From positions 114,012 through 178,011 of the forward strand of contig JACYLN010000064.1 of assembly GCA_015272515.1 (NCBI GenBank): DNA of 64,000 bases, in the 5' to 3' direction. The notes beneath the pieces were generated by a model. That model was not told the origin of the DNA, made no database searches, and saw only the letters and a list, made by a program, of their open reading frames with translations. The stretch's first letter is position 1; each line of letters opens with the position of its first letter. Made by a program: the position numbers and the translations under genes. This document shows positions 36,720-47,600 of the stretch, in pieces. Source of the DNA: Leptolyngbyaceae cyanobacterium C42_A2020_001. GTDB lineage: Bacteria > Cyanobacteriota > Cyanobacteriia > Leptolyngbyales > Leptolyngbyaceae.

Positions 36720-37403
36720 ATGTCTAACAAACAATCCCAGCGATCGCGCAGCTTTCCGTCTGGAATGTTGCTGGTTCTTAGAGGTTTGGTGTCCCTAATG
36801 CGTAAAGTCAACGTGATCGAGGGACTGTATGACATTGAAGAAGGGTTGCAGCATACCCAGGCAACTCGATTTGCTATCGAGTTTCTCAAAACTAACCCAG
36901 CCATAGCTCAGATCATGGCGGAACGCTATCTTGCTCCCGCACCAGAGTGCGATCGCCTGCTGCAATATCCTCACAATTCTCTGGCCTATGCCTATGGGAC
37001 TCACCTGAAACAAGCCAACCTTAATCCTAATTTTTTTCGTCAGGTTGAAGTTGTGGATGATGCCAGCTACTTATTTCAACGGCTGCGCCAAACTCACGAT
37101 ATTTGGCACGTAATCACCGGATTTGGGATTGATAGTTTGGGAGAAATGGAGTTGAAAGCCTTTGAATACGCGCAAACTCGCCGCCCGATGGCAGTGGTTC
37201 TAATTGGCTTGGTAATATTGAGTGAAGTCTTCAAAGCTCCAACTGAACTCGGCACTTTTTTTGATCGGATCACGGCAGCTTATCAGTTTGGAGCAAGAGT
37301 CAAACCATTGTTTGCCCAAAAGTGGGAAGAACACTGGGAAAAACCTGTCGCCGAGTGGAGGCAAGAATTAGGAATGCAGCCAGAACTGCAAGGTGTTACC
37401 TAA
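36720..37403 (+). CDS. COQ4-family protein inside urease cluster
   Basis: A 227-residue protein with the COQ4 metal motif HDxxH-x11-E: His126, Asp127, His130 and Glu142 in THDIWHVITG then GEMEL. COQ4 in eukaryotes and proteobacteria acts in ubiquinone synthesis; cyanobacteria make plastoquinone, so the function here is open. A strong ribosome site (GGAGGAGG just before the ATG) supports the start. It lies between ureB and ureC, 140 bp ahead of ureC, and is probably part of the same transcript. Confidence 0.88.
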   Translation: MSNKQSQRSRSFPSGMLLVLRGLVSLMRKVNVIEGLYDIEEGLQHTQATRFAIEFLKTNPAIAQIMAERYLAPAPECDRLLQYPHNSLAYAYGTHLKQANLNPNFFRQVEVVDDASYLFQRLRQTHDIWHVITGFGIDSLGEMELKAFEYAQTRRPMAVVLIGLVILSEVFKAPTELGTFFDRITAAYQFGARVKPLFAQKWEEHWEKPVAEWRQELGMQPELQGVT

Positions 37404-37542
37404 GGTTGAAGAGAGCTTAAGCGTGTGTGTATCCAGGTGTTGAATCGTTGAAACAAATTGAATTGGTATATTCCACAACGATTCTGGTACAACTAAGCGA
37501 GTACAAGATTTTCAGTGATGTTAAGGGGAACAGGGCAGACCT

Positions 37543-39282
37543 ATGAGCTATCGCATGAACCGCCACGCCTACGCGGAAACCTTTGGTCCCACCGTGGGCG
37601 ATCGCGTTCGTCTTGCCGATACAGACTTAATCATTGAAGTAGAGCAAGACCACACCACCTACGGCGATGAAGTCAAGTTTGGTGGCGGCAAAGTGATTCG
37701 CGATGGCATGGGGCAATCTCCCATTACCAATGCCGCTGGGGCAGTGGATGCGGTGATCACGAATGCGCTGATCCTGGATTGGTGGGGCATTGTTAAAGCG
37801 GACGTGGGCATCAAAGATGGCAAAATCCACGCCATTGGCAAAGCAGGTAATCCCTACATTCAAGACAACGTAAATATCATCATTGGTCCCGGCACCGAAG
37901 CGATCGCGGGTGAAGGCATGATCCTCACCGCAGGCGGCATTGATACCCACATTCACTTCATTTGCCCGCAGCAAATTGAAGTGGCGATCGCCGCTGGAGT
38001 CACCACGATGATCGGCGGCGGCACTGGACCGGCCTCTGGCACCAACGCTACCACCTGCACGCCTGGACCCTGGAATATTTACCGAATGCTGCAAGCGGCA
38101 GACGCTTTCCCGATGAATCTAGGTTTTTTGGGCAAAGGCAACGCCGCCAAACCGGAAGGATTGCGGGAACAGGTAGAAGCGGGAGCGATGGGGCTGAAGT
38201 TGCACGAAGATTGGGGTACGACTCCAGCCGCGATCGATACTTGCCTCAGCGTTGCCGATGAATACGATGTGCAGGTCGCCATCCACACCGATACGCTCAA
38301 TGAAGCTGGATTTGTGGAAGATACGATCGCTGCCTTCAAAAATCGTGTCATTCACACTTACCACACTGAAGGTGCAGGCGGGGGACACGCTCCCGACATC
38401 ATCAAAGTTTGCGGTCAGGCGAACGTCTTGCCCTCCTCTACCAACCCCACCCGCCCTTACACCGTCAACACACTGGACGAACACCTGGATATGTTGATGG
38501 TTTGCCATCATTTAGACCCCGGAATTGCCGAAGATGTTGCCTTTGCCGAATCTCGCATTCGTCGTGAAACCATCGCCGCCGAAGATATTTTGCATGACCT
38601 GGGAGCCTTTAGTATGCTCTCTTCCGACTCGCAAGCAATGGGGCGCATTGGCGAAGTCATTATCCGCACCTGGCAAACGGGACACAAAATGAAATACCAG
38701 CGCGGTTGGCTTCCTCCCACTGGGGAAACAGGAATCGGCGGAGTCGATCGCCACAACCGTAACGATAACTTCCGCGCCAAACGCTACGTCGCCAAATACA
38801 CGATCAATCCTGCGATTACCCACGGCATTGCCGATTATGTGGGTTCTATTGAAGTCGGCAAACTCGCCGATCTTTGCCTCTGGCGACCTGCCATGTTTGG
38901 GGTTAAACCAGAACTCGTGTTGAAAGGTGGCATGATTGCCTGGGCGCAAATGGGCGATGCCAACGCCAGCATTCCCACTCCCCAACCTGTTCATATGCGC
39001 CCAATGTTTGCCAGCTTTGGCGGTGCAATGACGGCAACTTCGCTCACATTTCTATCAAAAGCGGCGATCGCAAATGGCATCCCAGATCAGCTCAACCTGC
39101 AAAAGCAAACCGTTGCCGTTTCAAACATTCGCCAACTCAGCAAGCGCGACATGAAACTCAACGACGCAATGCCCCAAATGGACGTAGACCCTGAAACCTA
39201 CGAAGTCCGCGCTGACGGTCAACTTCTCACCTGCGAACCCGCAACAGAGTTACCAATGGCTCAGCGCTACTTCTTGTTTTAG
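37543..39282 (+). CDS. ureC: Urease alpha subunit (catalytic)
   Basis: A 579-residue nickel metallohydrolase of normal length. Active-site elements are complete: HIHFICPQQ (nickel His pair), the carbamylated Lys in [40 protein letters not shown], the flap MVCHHLD with its Cys and His, and [12 protein letters not shown]. The C-terminus ends [13 protein letters not shown] as is usual. The assembly genes ureE, ureF and ureG are not in the 24 kb that follow, so maturation factors must be encoded elsewhere. No ureC-specific terminator is visible. Confidence 0.98.
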   Translation: MSYRMNRHAYAETFGPTVGDRVRLADTDLIIEVEQDHTTYGDEVKFGGGKVIRDGMGQSPITNAAGAVDAVITNALILDWWGIVKADVGIKDGKIHAIGKAGNPYIQDNVNIIIGPGTEAIAGEGMILTAGGIDTHIHFICPQQIEVAIAAGVTTMIGGGTGPASGTNATTCTPGPWNIYRMLQAADAFPMNLGFLGKGNAAKPEGLREQVEAGAMGLKLHEDWGTTPAAIDTCLSVADEYDVQVAIHTDTLNEAGFVEDTIAAFKNRVIHTYHTEGAGGGHAPDIIKVCGQANVLPSSTNPTRPYTVNTLDEHLDMLMVCHHLDPGIAEDVAFAESRIRRETIAAEDILHDLGAFSMLSSDSQAMGRIGEVIIRTWQTGHKMKYQRGWLPPTGETGIGGVDRHNRNDNFRAKRYVAKYTINPAITHGIADYVGSIEVGKLADLCLWRPAMFGVKPELVLKGGMIAWAQMGDANASIPTPQPVHMRPMFASFGGAMTATSLTFLSKAAIANGIPDQLNLQKQTVAVSNIRQLSKRDMKLNDAMPQMDVDPETYEVRADGQLLTCEPATELPMAQRYFLF

Positions 39283-39301
39283 GGTCTTGATTGATTAAAT
39301 G

Positions 39302-39395
39302 TTGACATTGTGTATACTACGGTATATTATTGACAAATCTGAATAATTGTCCTCTATTACGAAAATTTGGTAAGATGCCTTCGTACTATCGGAGG
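39302..39395 (+). promoter_or_regulatory. Candidate promoter/operator and ribosome site of the toxin-antitoxin pair
   Basis: TTGACA at 39302-39307 is followed by TATATT at 39323-39328 with 15 bp between. A small inverted repeat, TATAC-TACG-GTATA (39312-39325), overlaps this -10, as expected for an operator bound by the antitoxin. GGAGG at 39391-39395 lies 11 nt before the toxin ATG. Confidence 0.45.
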
Positions 39396-39406
39396 TATTG
39401 CCTTAA

Positions 39407-39757
39407 ATGGAAGGAAAACTTAGAGACGTTAGGCGTTACCTAACTACTGATGGCAAGGTTCCGTTTGAGGAATGGTTCGAGAATCTACGTGACCTTAGAG
39501 CCATTACTAAGATTGAGGCAAGACTTAAGCGAGTCAGTTTAGGAAACCTCGGAGACTACAAAGCTGTAGGTGGAGGTGTCTTTGAACTTAGAATTAGAAT
39601 TAAGCGTGGTCTTGATTACCGAATCTATTTTGGGCAAAAAGGAGAAACGCTAATATTACTTTTATGTGGTGGTGGAAAAAGTACTCAGCAACAGGATATT
39701 GAGAAAGCGAAGGAGTTTTGGAAAGATTATGAGCGTTGCGAATCTTCCGACGAGTGA
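39407..39757 (+). CDS. RelE/HigB-like toxin of a toxin-antitoxin pair
   Basis: A 116-residue protein of the phage-derived Gp49-like / HigB addiction-module killer group. Characteristic parts: DGKVPFEEWFENLRDLRAITKIEARLKR, GNLGDYKAVGGGVFELRIRIKRGLDYRIYF and LILLLCGGGKSTQQQDIEKAKEFWKDY. Such proteins are mRNA interferases that act on the ribosome, held silent by the partner. Toxin comes first, as in higBA. It overlaps the antitoxin by 29 bp. The pair is lower in GC than the urease genes beside it, which fits horizontal gain. Confidence 0.9.
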   Translation: MEGKLRDVRRYLTTDGKVPFEEWFENLRDLRAITKIEARLKRVSLGNLGDYKAVGGGVFELRIRIKRGLDYRIYFGQKGETLILLLCGGGKSTQQQDIEKAKEFWKDYERCESSDE

Positions 39758-40067
39758 TAGCTATTACGATTATTTAATCTCAAGACTCAAGAATCCTATA
39801 GAGGCAGCAGCTTATATCGAAGCAATTTTAGAGGAAGAAGACCCGGAGCCAACTTTGCTAAAAAGTGCATTGCTGGATGTTATAGAGGCTTTTAGTAGAA
39901 CAGAGCTATCACTTGAACAGGCGGAAGTACAACGACAGAAGCTAGACCATGTTTTGTCACTATCCGGAAGCCAAGCAATATACGGTTTAATGACCTGGCT
40001 GGATGATTTAGGACTTAAGCTGAGTGTAAGTATTCAAGACCAAGATTCTGACAACCCAGACGACTAA
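39729..40067 (+). CDS. Cognate antitoxin (addiction-module antidote-like)
   Basis: A 112-residue protein starting at ATG 39729 inside the 3' end of the toxin gene (29-bp overlap, different frame). The segment YYDYLISRLKNPIEAAAYIE then AILEEEDPEP matches the start of the 'probable addiction module antidote' family, and LLKSALLDVIEAFSRTELSLEQAEVQ is its helical core. The usual DNA-binding helix-turn-helix is not obvious, and the acidic C-terminus (IQDQDSDNPDD) is atypical. The longer frame from 39666 lies within the toxin and is not needed. Confidence 0.82.
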   Translation: MSVANLPTSDSYYDYLISRLKNPIEAAAYIEAILEEEDPEPTLLKSALLDVIEAFSRTELSLEQAEVQRQKLDHVLSLSGSQAIYGLMTWLDDLGLKLSVSIQDQDSDNPDD

Positions 40068-40104
40068 TCTGTGCGATTTTCGCTACATCATTTTGATTCA
40101 GTTG

Positions 40105-40953
40105 TTACCTGACAAATTGCCGATAGCGAGCTTCAATCACCGAATGAACGCTGTAGGCAATTAATCCTAAAGCTACTACTCCCAGGAGCCAGCGACCAAA
40201 TGGTTGTTGCCCTAATGCCGCCAGTGCATCGCCCAAGCCTTTTGCCTGGCTCGCATCCGATCTCCGCGCTGCCTGCATCAAAAAGATGCCAATGATGCCA
40301 AACACAATACCTCGCGCTGCAATACCAAACTGCCCTAACCGCTTTGACCAGGTGCGTTCTGCCTGACTCATTTGATTCAACTTAAAGTGGCGCTGAAACT
40401 TCGCTTTGTAGGCTTCGTAAATGTAAGCAAACCCAACACCAAGCGCGATCGCCCCTGCTACTCCCACGAGCCATTGCCCAAAGGGTTGCGCCAGCAAACG
40501 GGCTGTCCAATCTTGAGTAGAGTCACCGTTCCCGCCGCCACTGCCGGTAATCAACTTGAAAGCTGTGAGCGCTAACCCGGTATAGGCGATCGCGCTAAAG
40601 GCATAACCAATTCGCTGAGCAATGCGCTTTGCATCATTTCTGTCGCCTGCATGTTCTGGATCAAGCACAGTTTGCACAATTCGCCACAGCACATAGCCAA
40701 TGATGCCAACCATCACTAATGCCAACAGCAACTTACCAAATGGCTGAACCACAATTTCTTGTAAGGCTCCTGTAGTATCAGTTGTTTCGCCACCCATTCC
40801 TAATGCAACCCGCAGGGCAAGCAAACCTACTACAAAGTAAACGAACCCTTTTGCTGCAAACCCAAGCCGGGCTAATCGCTCAAACCAGGGATGGGAAGCT
40901 GTTTGTCGAATGGGTTCTTGAACATCACGAATGGGAGGAATTGAACGAGTCAT
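40105..40953 (-). CDS. DUF1206 membrane protein
   Basis: A 282-residue protein with six membrane helices arranged as three two-helix DUF1206 repeats. Repeat signatures: FERLARLGFAAKGFVYFVVGLLAL, ...RIAQRIGYAFSAIAYTGLALTAF and SKRLGQFGIAARGIVFGIIGIFLM, each followed by a QPFGxxLL element (QPFGKLLLALV, QPFGQWLVGV, QPFGRWLLGV). ATG 40953 follows AGGAG 8 nt upstream; the frame is open to 41013 within the upstream gene. It starts 4 bp after the DedA gene, so the two form an operon. Function of DUF1206 proteins is unknown. Confidence 0.9.
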   Translation of the reverse strand: MTRSIPPIRDVQEPIRQTASHPWFERLARLGFAAKGFVYFVVGLLALRVALGMGGETTDTTGALQEIVVQPFGKLLLALVMVGIIGYVLWRIVQTVLDPEHAGDRNDAKRIAQRIGYAFSAIAYTGLALTAFKLITGSGGGNGDSTQDWTARLLAQPFGQWLVGVAGAIALGVGFAYIYEAYKAKFQRHFKLNQMSQAERTWSKRLGQFGIAARGIVFGIIGIFLMQAARRSDASQAKGLGDALAALGQQPFGRWLLGVVALGLIAYSVHSVIEARYRQFVR

Positions 40954-40957
40954 GGTT

Positions 40958-41578
40958 TTACTCCTGATTTTTAGGATGTTTCTTAAGTTTTTGGCGTTTG
41001 ATAAACCAAACAATTAAACTAATCGAAAAAACAATGAATAAGATATTCGTAAATGAACTTAAAAAGCTTTGGATTAAATGAAAGTTTTGACCCAATGAAT
41101 AACCTGCAATTGCTAACAAACTAACCCATGCCAGCGTACCAATGGATGAATATAGTAGAAATATAAACCAGGGCATTGCCTCAAGTCCCGCTGGGATAGA
41201 GACATAGGTACGGATAGCTGGTAGCAATCGTCCAAATAAAACGATCGCTGCTCCGTACTTTTTGAACCCTTGCTGCAAGCGATCGAGGTCTTTGCTTGAA
41301 AGCGCAACCCATTTGCCATAGCGATCAATCCACCGTCGCAATCGCCTTTCTCCCACATGGCTACCAACGAAATACCAGGGAATTGTGCCTAACACGGACC
41401 CAATCGTGCCAGAAATAATCACACCCAGCAGATTCAGTTTGCCTTGTGTGGCTGTGAATGCGGCTAAAGGTACAATCACCTCAGAGGGAATTGGCGGCAA
41501 GATATTCTCTAGCATCATCAACAAAGCGATGCCAAGATACCCAAAAGCCGCGATCGTATTGGTAATCCAATCCAGCAT
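40958..41578 (-). CDS. DedA/VTT-family membrane protein
   Basis: A 206-residue DedA-family protein with the typical ENILPPIPSEVIVPLAAF start, the G(x)3G...YFVGSHVGE segment, and FGRLLPAIRTYVSIPAGLEAMP, which holds the conserved Arg/Pro residues. Family members scramble or flip lipids such as undecaprenyl phosphate and are needed for envelope integrity. It is the first gene of a two-gene unit with DUF1206, which begins 4 bp after its stop. The C-terminus is rich in Lys and ends cytosolic. Confidence 0.93.
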   Translation of the reverse strand: MLDWITNTIAAFGYLGIALLMMLENILPPIPSEVIVPLAAFTATQGKLNLLGVIISGTIGSVLGTIPWYFVGSHVGERRLRRWIDRYGKWVALSSKDLDRLQQGFKKYGAAIVLFGRLLPAIRTYVSIPAGLEAMPWFIFLLYSSIGTLAWVSLLAIAGYSLGQNFHLIQSFLSSFTNILFIVFSISLIVWFIKRQKLKKHPKNQE

Positions 41579-41731
41579 AGTAATGGAGACAGAACAGCCT
41601 GGTTTAGCTTCTACACAAAACCCATAGCTATACTTCTCACAGTTTCCTTAGAAAATAACTCTATCGGAGTTAGTAGTTTTGCCAGAGTAAAACAATTTCT
41701 CTCTGGAGGGTGAGCATAAACAGGTAGCTGA

Positions 41732-44089
41732 TTAGTGAATTGGCGGGTTGACCCAGGAATTGTGCATAGTGTTGTCGTGAGAGGCAACGGTTGGATGGGA
41801 GAAAACGTTTAATCGCTCTCCATCGGATGCTGCCTGGTTAGGAGACTGCCTCGCCGGAATCCGAATCACAAACTCAGTGCCTGCTCCAGGTGCTGAGTGA
41901 CAGAACAACTGTCCGCCGTGCTTCTCCACCACAATTTGATAGCTAATCGACATCCCAATTCCAGTGCCTTTACCAACGGGTTTGGTTGTGAAAAATGGAT
42001 CAAACACTTTTCTCCGAATCTCTTCTGGCATACCGGAACCGTTGTCAGCAATCCGAATCTCGATCCACTCGTCGCCAGCAACGGCAGTTTGGATCAAGAT
42101 GGTGGGGAGCGGACAGGAAAGCACGGCTTGTGCCGCATCTACTTCTTGTGCCAGCAAGGAGCGATCGCGGGAAATGCTTTCTCGTTCTGCCGCGATCGCT
42201 TTCCGGTCTGTAGCCACTGTAACCGAGTTTTGAGATAACTCCTGCGGTTGCGAAGCCTCTACCAGGCGGGCAGGTTCCAGCGCATCAATCGCGTTCGCCA
42301 AAATATTCATAAACACCTGATTAAGTTGACCTGGATAACACTCAACCGGGTAAGGATTGCTGTAATCTTTGACGATTTGAATTCCTAAGTATCCAGGTTT
42401 TGGTTTGAGGCGATTCTGCAAAATTAGTAGCGTGTTGTCTATGCCTTCGTGAATGTTGACTTCTTTCTTTTCTGCTTCATCCAACCGGGAGAAATTGCGT
42501 AACGACAACACCAATTGCCGAATGCGCTCCGTTCCCATTTGCATTGATTCCAGCACTTTTGCTAAATCGTCAACCAAAAAATCAAGATCAATTGCGTCTG
42601 CCTTTTGCTGCACTGCCGCTACTGGGTGAGGGTAATGCGCCTGATAGGTTTTCACCAGTTGAATCAGGTCTTGCATATATTGTTCTGCGTAGGGCAGGTT
42701 GGCATAAATGAAGTTGACTGGATTGTTAATTTCGTGCGCCACACCCGCAATCATTTGTCCCAAACTAGACATTTTCTCAGTCTGAATCAGGTGCGTTTGA
42801 GTTTGTTGTAATTCTTGCAGCGCTTGTTCTAGCTGGAACGCCTGTTGCTTGAGTTGGGCTTCTGAAGTTTGCAATACCTGGTTGGCAGTAGCGAGTTCTG
42901 CGGTGCGAGCTGCGACCCGATTCTCCAACTCGGCTTGAGAGTCTAATAATGCTGCTTCCGCCCGTTGCCGCTCTTGCACTTCTTGTTGTAATTTGCTGTT
43001 TGTGGCTGCTAATTCGGTGGAACGGTCTTCTGCCTGTTCTAGCAGGCGAAGTTGCTGCACCCCAATCATGCTGGCGATCGCTAACACACCTGCCACTACC
43101 ATCGCCAGGGTATTCAGGGCATTCAACTGATTTTCAACTTGCTCAGTGGGGATGACCAGCGCGATCGACCAGTTCGCTTGCCGTAGGGGTGCATAGGCAA
43201 CATAAACCCGTTCCTGCCCCAAGTTGACCCGTTGCACGCCTTGTTTCTGCTGAGTCATTGTGTGGTAAACATTTTTCCAAATGGGGCTACCAGGTGTCAG
43301 TAAATTGTTGCTTTGAGGTAACCGAGTTCCCTCTGGATGGGCGATCGGTTTCCCTTGAGCATCTAAAATCAGGGCGTAACTGCCTGGAACTTTGGGAATG
43401 GCTGCTACTTCATCGGCAATATGTCTAACCGGAATCACACCGACTAAAGCCCCAACGGGTTTGGGTTTTTGATAAGGATCGCTGGGTAACCCAAACGCAT
43501 ATAGATTCTCTGCCCGCATTTCAGCCCGCTCTTGTGAGATTTTCCGTCGCAAGGGGGAGGCTGACCAAATGGGAGCTGCAATACTGACCTGTTGAGGTGC
43601 GTTGGTGTTAGAACGCATTAATCCAGAAATCCGAGTTTGCCCTGCTAGCGCTTGCTTAAAGTAAGACGTTGTTGTCAGTTTATGGTCTTTGACAAACCCA
43701 CGATCGGTACGATAATGCGAACCATCGGGATAGGCATACAGCAGAAAATCATACTCTGGCAGCCGATCTGCCTCTAACGACAAAAAGGGAATCACGGCTT
43801 CTAGATGCATGGAGCGAATTGCCACCTGGTTTGCCAGCGTTTCCACTTCTGCCACCCGCGTTGCCAACCATTGGTCGATGTCGTCGCCTGCCTTCTCAAC
43901 GGTTAGCAGCGCATTGGTTTTGATACTGTCTACAATGATTTGGCGTACCAACCAGTAGCTTGTAACTGCCGTTGCGCCAACGATTAGTAGGCTACTGGTG
44001 AGGAGTGTGAGGGATGCCCAACGGCGCGATCGCCGACTCAAAATTGGTTTACCACGAAGAACTTGAACAAGCGTTTTCACAGGGACCAT
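41732..44089 (-). CDS. Sensor histidine kinase with extracytoplasmic Cache domain
   Basis: A 785-residue membrane kinase. TM1 (about 25-48) and TM2 (about 330-350) bound a periplasmic dCache sensor ([41 protein letters not shown]). A long coiled coil (about 355-435) leads to the HisKA motif [17 protein letters not shown] with the phospho-acceptor His, a N-box [11 protein letters not shown], and G boxes [11 protein letters not shown] and [16 protein letters not shown] polar spacer of about 60 residues (around [20 protein letters not shown]) separates the N box from the first G box. No response-regulator gene is adjacent. The extreme C-terminus is a short unrelated tail. Confidence 0.93.
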   Translation of the reverse strand: MVPVKTLVQVLRGKPILSRRSRRWASLTLLTSSLLIVGATAVTSYWLVRQIIVDSIKTNALLTVEKAGDDIDQWLATRVAEVETLANQVAIRSMHLEAVIPFLSLEADRLPEYDFLLYAYPDGSHYRTDRGFVKDHKLTTTSYFKQALAGQTRISGLMRSNTNAPQQVSIAAPIWSASPLRRKISQERAEMRAENLYAFGLPSDPYQKPKPVGALVGVIPVRHIADEVAAIPKVPGSYALILDAQGKPIAHPEGTRLPQSNNLLTPGSPIWKNVYHTMTQQKQGVQRVNLGQERVYVAYAPLRQANWSIALVIPTEQVENQLNALNTLAMVVAGVLAIASMIGVQQLRLLEQAEDRSTELAATNSKLQQEVQERQRAEAALLDSQAELENRVAARTAELATANQVLQTSEAQLKQQAFQLEQALQELQQTQTHLIQTEKMSSLGQMIAGVAHEINNPVNFIYANLPYAEQYMQDLIQLVKTYQAHYPHPVAAVQQKADAIDLDFLVDDLAKVLESMQMGTERIRQLVLSLRNFSRLDEAEKKEVNIHEGIDNTLLILQNRLKPKPGYLGIQIVKDYSNPYPVECYPGQLNQVFMNILANAIDALEPARLVEASQPQELSQNSVTVATDRKAIAAERESISRDRSLLAQEVDAAQAVLSCPLPTILIQTAVAGDEWIEIRIADNGSGMPEEIRRKVFDPFFTTKPVGKGTGIGMSISYQIVVEKHGGQLFCHSAPGAGTEFVIRIPARQSPNQAASDGERLNVFSHPTVASHDNTMHNSWVNPPIH

Positions 44090-44445
44090 AGCTGTTTAAT
44101 AAATCGGATTCGTCAAATTCAGCAACAAACACACGAAGATAAATTTGCTTTTATCGGCTGACCGATCGCTAGCACCCTTGATGAATTCACACCCTGAAAT
44201 GAGGATTCCGAAAGTTTAGAGAAAGGTGCAATGATTCGTCAAAAAATTGCAACTTAAATTCATTTTTATACGGTAAAAATTAACCTTTATGGGTGATTCT
44301 TGGTCATCTGGCGCAGCAATGTATCTTTCAATGAAACGTTGAGCATTTAAACATTTTTAATGATGCCGAGCCATATCCTGCTTACGTTAGACGCGATCGC
44401 AATAGCCATCGTCTAGCGTGGAAGTGTAGAGTTTGTATTAAATTG
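44090..44445. other. Noncoding region between divergent genes
   Basis: About 355 bp upstream of the Cache kinase (minus) and a small membrane ORF (plus). It presumably contains both promoters. I see no gene, no RNA and no clear repeat. Confidence 0.4.
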
Positions 44446-44610
44446 ATGAGCAGCCAGATATTATCGATTATAGTGCTCGGACTCTTACTTCTGTTTATTC
44501 TGTCGCCCTTTTCTGCGCTGGCGTTGTTGATGCTAACTCTATTTGCGGCGGTTGCTTTTTGGATGGTTTCATCACTTGTGCAAGCTGTCTTGTCAGATTC
44601 AAACGAATAA
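44446..44610 (+). CDS. Possible 54-residue membrane protein
   Basis: An ATG-started frame encodes MSSQILSIIVLGLLLLFILS, a second hydrophobic stretch ALALLMLTLFAAVAFWMV and a polar end VLSDSNE. Two membrane helices with a soluble C-terminus look like a genuine small membrane protein rather than a random frame. There is no clear ribosome site. It lies 85 bp before the trehalose synthase gene on the same strand. Confidence 0.45.
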   Translation: MSSQILSIIVLGLLLLFILSPFSALALLMLTLFAAVAFWMVSSLVQAVLSDSNE

Positions 44611-44694
44611 TACCTCCTCCTTCCGTAGGATGGGTGGTAACAATATTTTGGTTATCCTATTAACGAAATTTTGTGTTGTGTTGATTGGAAAACC

Positions 44695-47600
44695 GTGCAA
44701 GACGATTCCCTCTGGTTTAAGAATGCCATTATCTACGAAGTGCCTGTTCGTGCCTTTGCTGACAGTAATGGAGATGGTATTGGCGACTTTCGTGGATTAA
44801 CCGAAAAGCTCGACTATTTGCAAGAGTTGGGAATCACTGCAATTTGGTTGCTGCCCTTCTTTCCCTCGCCCCTGCGAGATGACGGGTATGACATTGCCGA
44901 TTACACCAACGTCAACCCCATCTACGGCACGCTGGATGACTTTAAAGAGTTGCTAGAAGCAGCCCACCAGCGGGATATTCGAGTCATTATTGAATTGATT
45001 GTCAATCACACGTCTGATCAGCATCCCTGGTTTCAGCGATCGCGCCGCGCCCCTCAAGGTAGCTCGGAGCGAGATTTCTACGTGTGGAGTGATACCACTG
45101 AGAAATATCAAGAAGCACGCATTATCTTTCAAGACTTTGAAACCTCTAACTGGACATGGGACCCCGTTGCCAAAGCCTATTTTTGGCATCGTTTCTACTC
45201 CCATCAGCCCGATTTGAACTACGACAATCCCGCTGTCCAAAAAGCCGTATTCGATGTGTTGGATTTCTGGCTAAAGTTGGGCGTGGATGGGCTGCGAATG
45301 GATGCCGTGCCCTATCTATACGAACGGGATGGAACAAACTGCGAAAATTTGCCGGAAACCCATGACTTCTTGAAGCAATTGCGCCGCCACGTGGATCAGC
45401 ATTTTCCCAATCGCATGTTGCTAGCAGAAGCAAATCAGTGGCCCGAAGATGCCGCCGCCTATTATGGCAATGGCGATGAATGCCATATGAACTTTCACTT
45501 TCCGCTGATGCCACGGTTATTTATGGCGCTGCGGATGGAAGATACATTCCCGATTACCGACATTCTTCAGCAAACGCCACCAATTCCTGACAATTGCCAG
45601 TGGGGATTATTTCTCCGCAACCACGATGAGTTAACGCTGGAAATGGTGACCGATGAAGACCGGGATTATATGTATCGTGTTTATGCTCAAGACCCCGAAA
45701 TGCGCGTGAATTTGGGTATTCGGCGGCGGTTAGCACCCTTGCTAGGAAACGATCGCCGCCAGATTGAGTTGCTTAATAGTCTCTTGCTTGCTTTACCTGG
45801 AACGCCTGTACTTTATTATGGGGATGAAATTGGTATGGGCGACAACGTGTATGTAGGCGATCGCAACGGCGTGAGAACACCGATGCAGTGGAGCGGCGAT
45901 CGCAATGCTGGATTTAGTCGTGCCAATCCTCACCGCTTGTATCTGCCACTAATTGCCGACTCAGAATATCACTATACGACTGTTAATGTTGAAACTCAGC
46001 GCTCCAATCCTAACTCATTGCTGAACTCAATGAAGCGCTTAATTGTGACCCGTAAACGATTTGAAGCATTAGGCAAGGGAGACTTTCAACTACTCCACCC
46101 CGAAAATCGCAAGGTCATTGCCTTTACCCGCACCTATGGAGAAGAACAAATTTTAGTCGTTGCCAATCTTTCGCGCTTTGTGCAAACGGTAGAGCTAGAT
46201 TTAACGACGTTTCAGGGACGCGTTCCGGTTGAAATTTTTGGTCGCTCTCAGTTCCCAGCCATCACTCAGTTGCCCTATTTCTTGAGTTTGGGAGCGTATT
46301 CCTTCTACTGGTTTACGCTCAAACCGCAAGAAGTGTCATTACCAATCAAGCCACAAATAATTCCAACGCTGGCAATCAACCGACCTGGATTTACGGTAAA
46401 AACCGCTTCTGTTCGCGAATTATTTAACCATTCTGACTTCAAAGCAAAACTAGAGTCTTGTTTGCCTAACTACTTGATGCAGTATCGTTGGTTTAATGGC
46501 AAAACGAGAACCATTCAGGCAACCGAAATCACGGAAGCGATCGCCATTCCCTACCAAGACCGAGAAGCTTGCCTGACATGGCTGCGAGTGGATTACATTC
46601 AAGGAGCTTCCCAAACCTTTCTCCTATTTTTAGGCATCCTGGTGGGTGAATCAGCCGCTCGTTTGGCAACTGATATACCTCAGGCAATAATTGCTCGTTT
46701 ATCAGGACTGGAAAGCGAGGATGCTGTGTTGTTTGATGAGGTTGCCTGCACTGATTCTGCCTACCCAGACAAAGCTTTTTGCTCAGCGTTGTTGGGGGCG
46801 ATCTCCGAGAACTGCTGTTACAGCGGCATTGAGGGTGAGTTAAGCTGCATTGCCACTGACCTATTTGCAGCAATTAGTGGCAACGTGCCTGTAGAATCAA
46901 TGCCATTGAAGGGGGAACACAGCAACACCTCTATTATTTTCTACGACAGCGCCAACAGTCGAGAAGCTGCTCACCTGATTCTGAAATTGTTCCGCAAGGT
47001 TGAATCGGGCATCAATCCAGATTTGGAAATTCGACGGTTTTTAGATGAACGTCAACAGTTCAAAAACATCACTTCCATTGCTGGTTGGTTGGAATATCGT
47101 CGTCCCCATGCCGAAGGGATGACCCTCGGTATTTTGCAGGAATATATCTCCGATGCTCGCAATACGTGGGATTACACGTTAGATAGCCTGCGCGATTATC
47201 TGGAATATGTGGCAGTGCAGCAAACAGAGTTGACTGAAGTACCCGTTCCTAAAGAGTCGCTGCTAGAGTTACAGGCAACTGAAATTCCCAGTTTGGCGCG
47301 GGAAGCGATCGGGTCCTACCTGGCTAATATGAATCTACTGGGGCAACGCACGGCAGAACTTCATGTGGCTCTGGCTGCTGATTTCAGCCATCCGGCGTTT
47401 GCACCAGAAGTGTTTACCTCGTTTTACCAGCGATCGCTCTATCAATATGCGCGTAACCTGGTGGGTCACGTCTTCTTGCAACTCAAACAACAACTTAAAG
47501 AGTTACCCGTTGCCATCCAACCGTTGGCAGAAACAGCGCTGGCTCATCAGGTGGTTTGTTTGGAACGTTTTCGCCTAGTGCTTGATCAAAAGATCACCGC

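Noticed and set aside
38119..38511. Long antisense frames within ureC
   Set aside because: Frames without stops opposite a strongly biased gene; the alpha subunit explains the sequence fully.
44543..44800. Frame overlapping the start of treS
   Set aside because: It is a shifted frame across the end of the small hydrophobic ORF and the TreS N-terminus; the TreS frame is clearly the real one.
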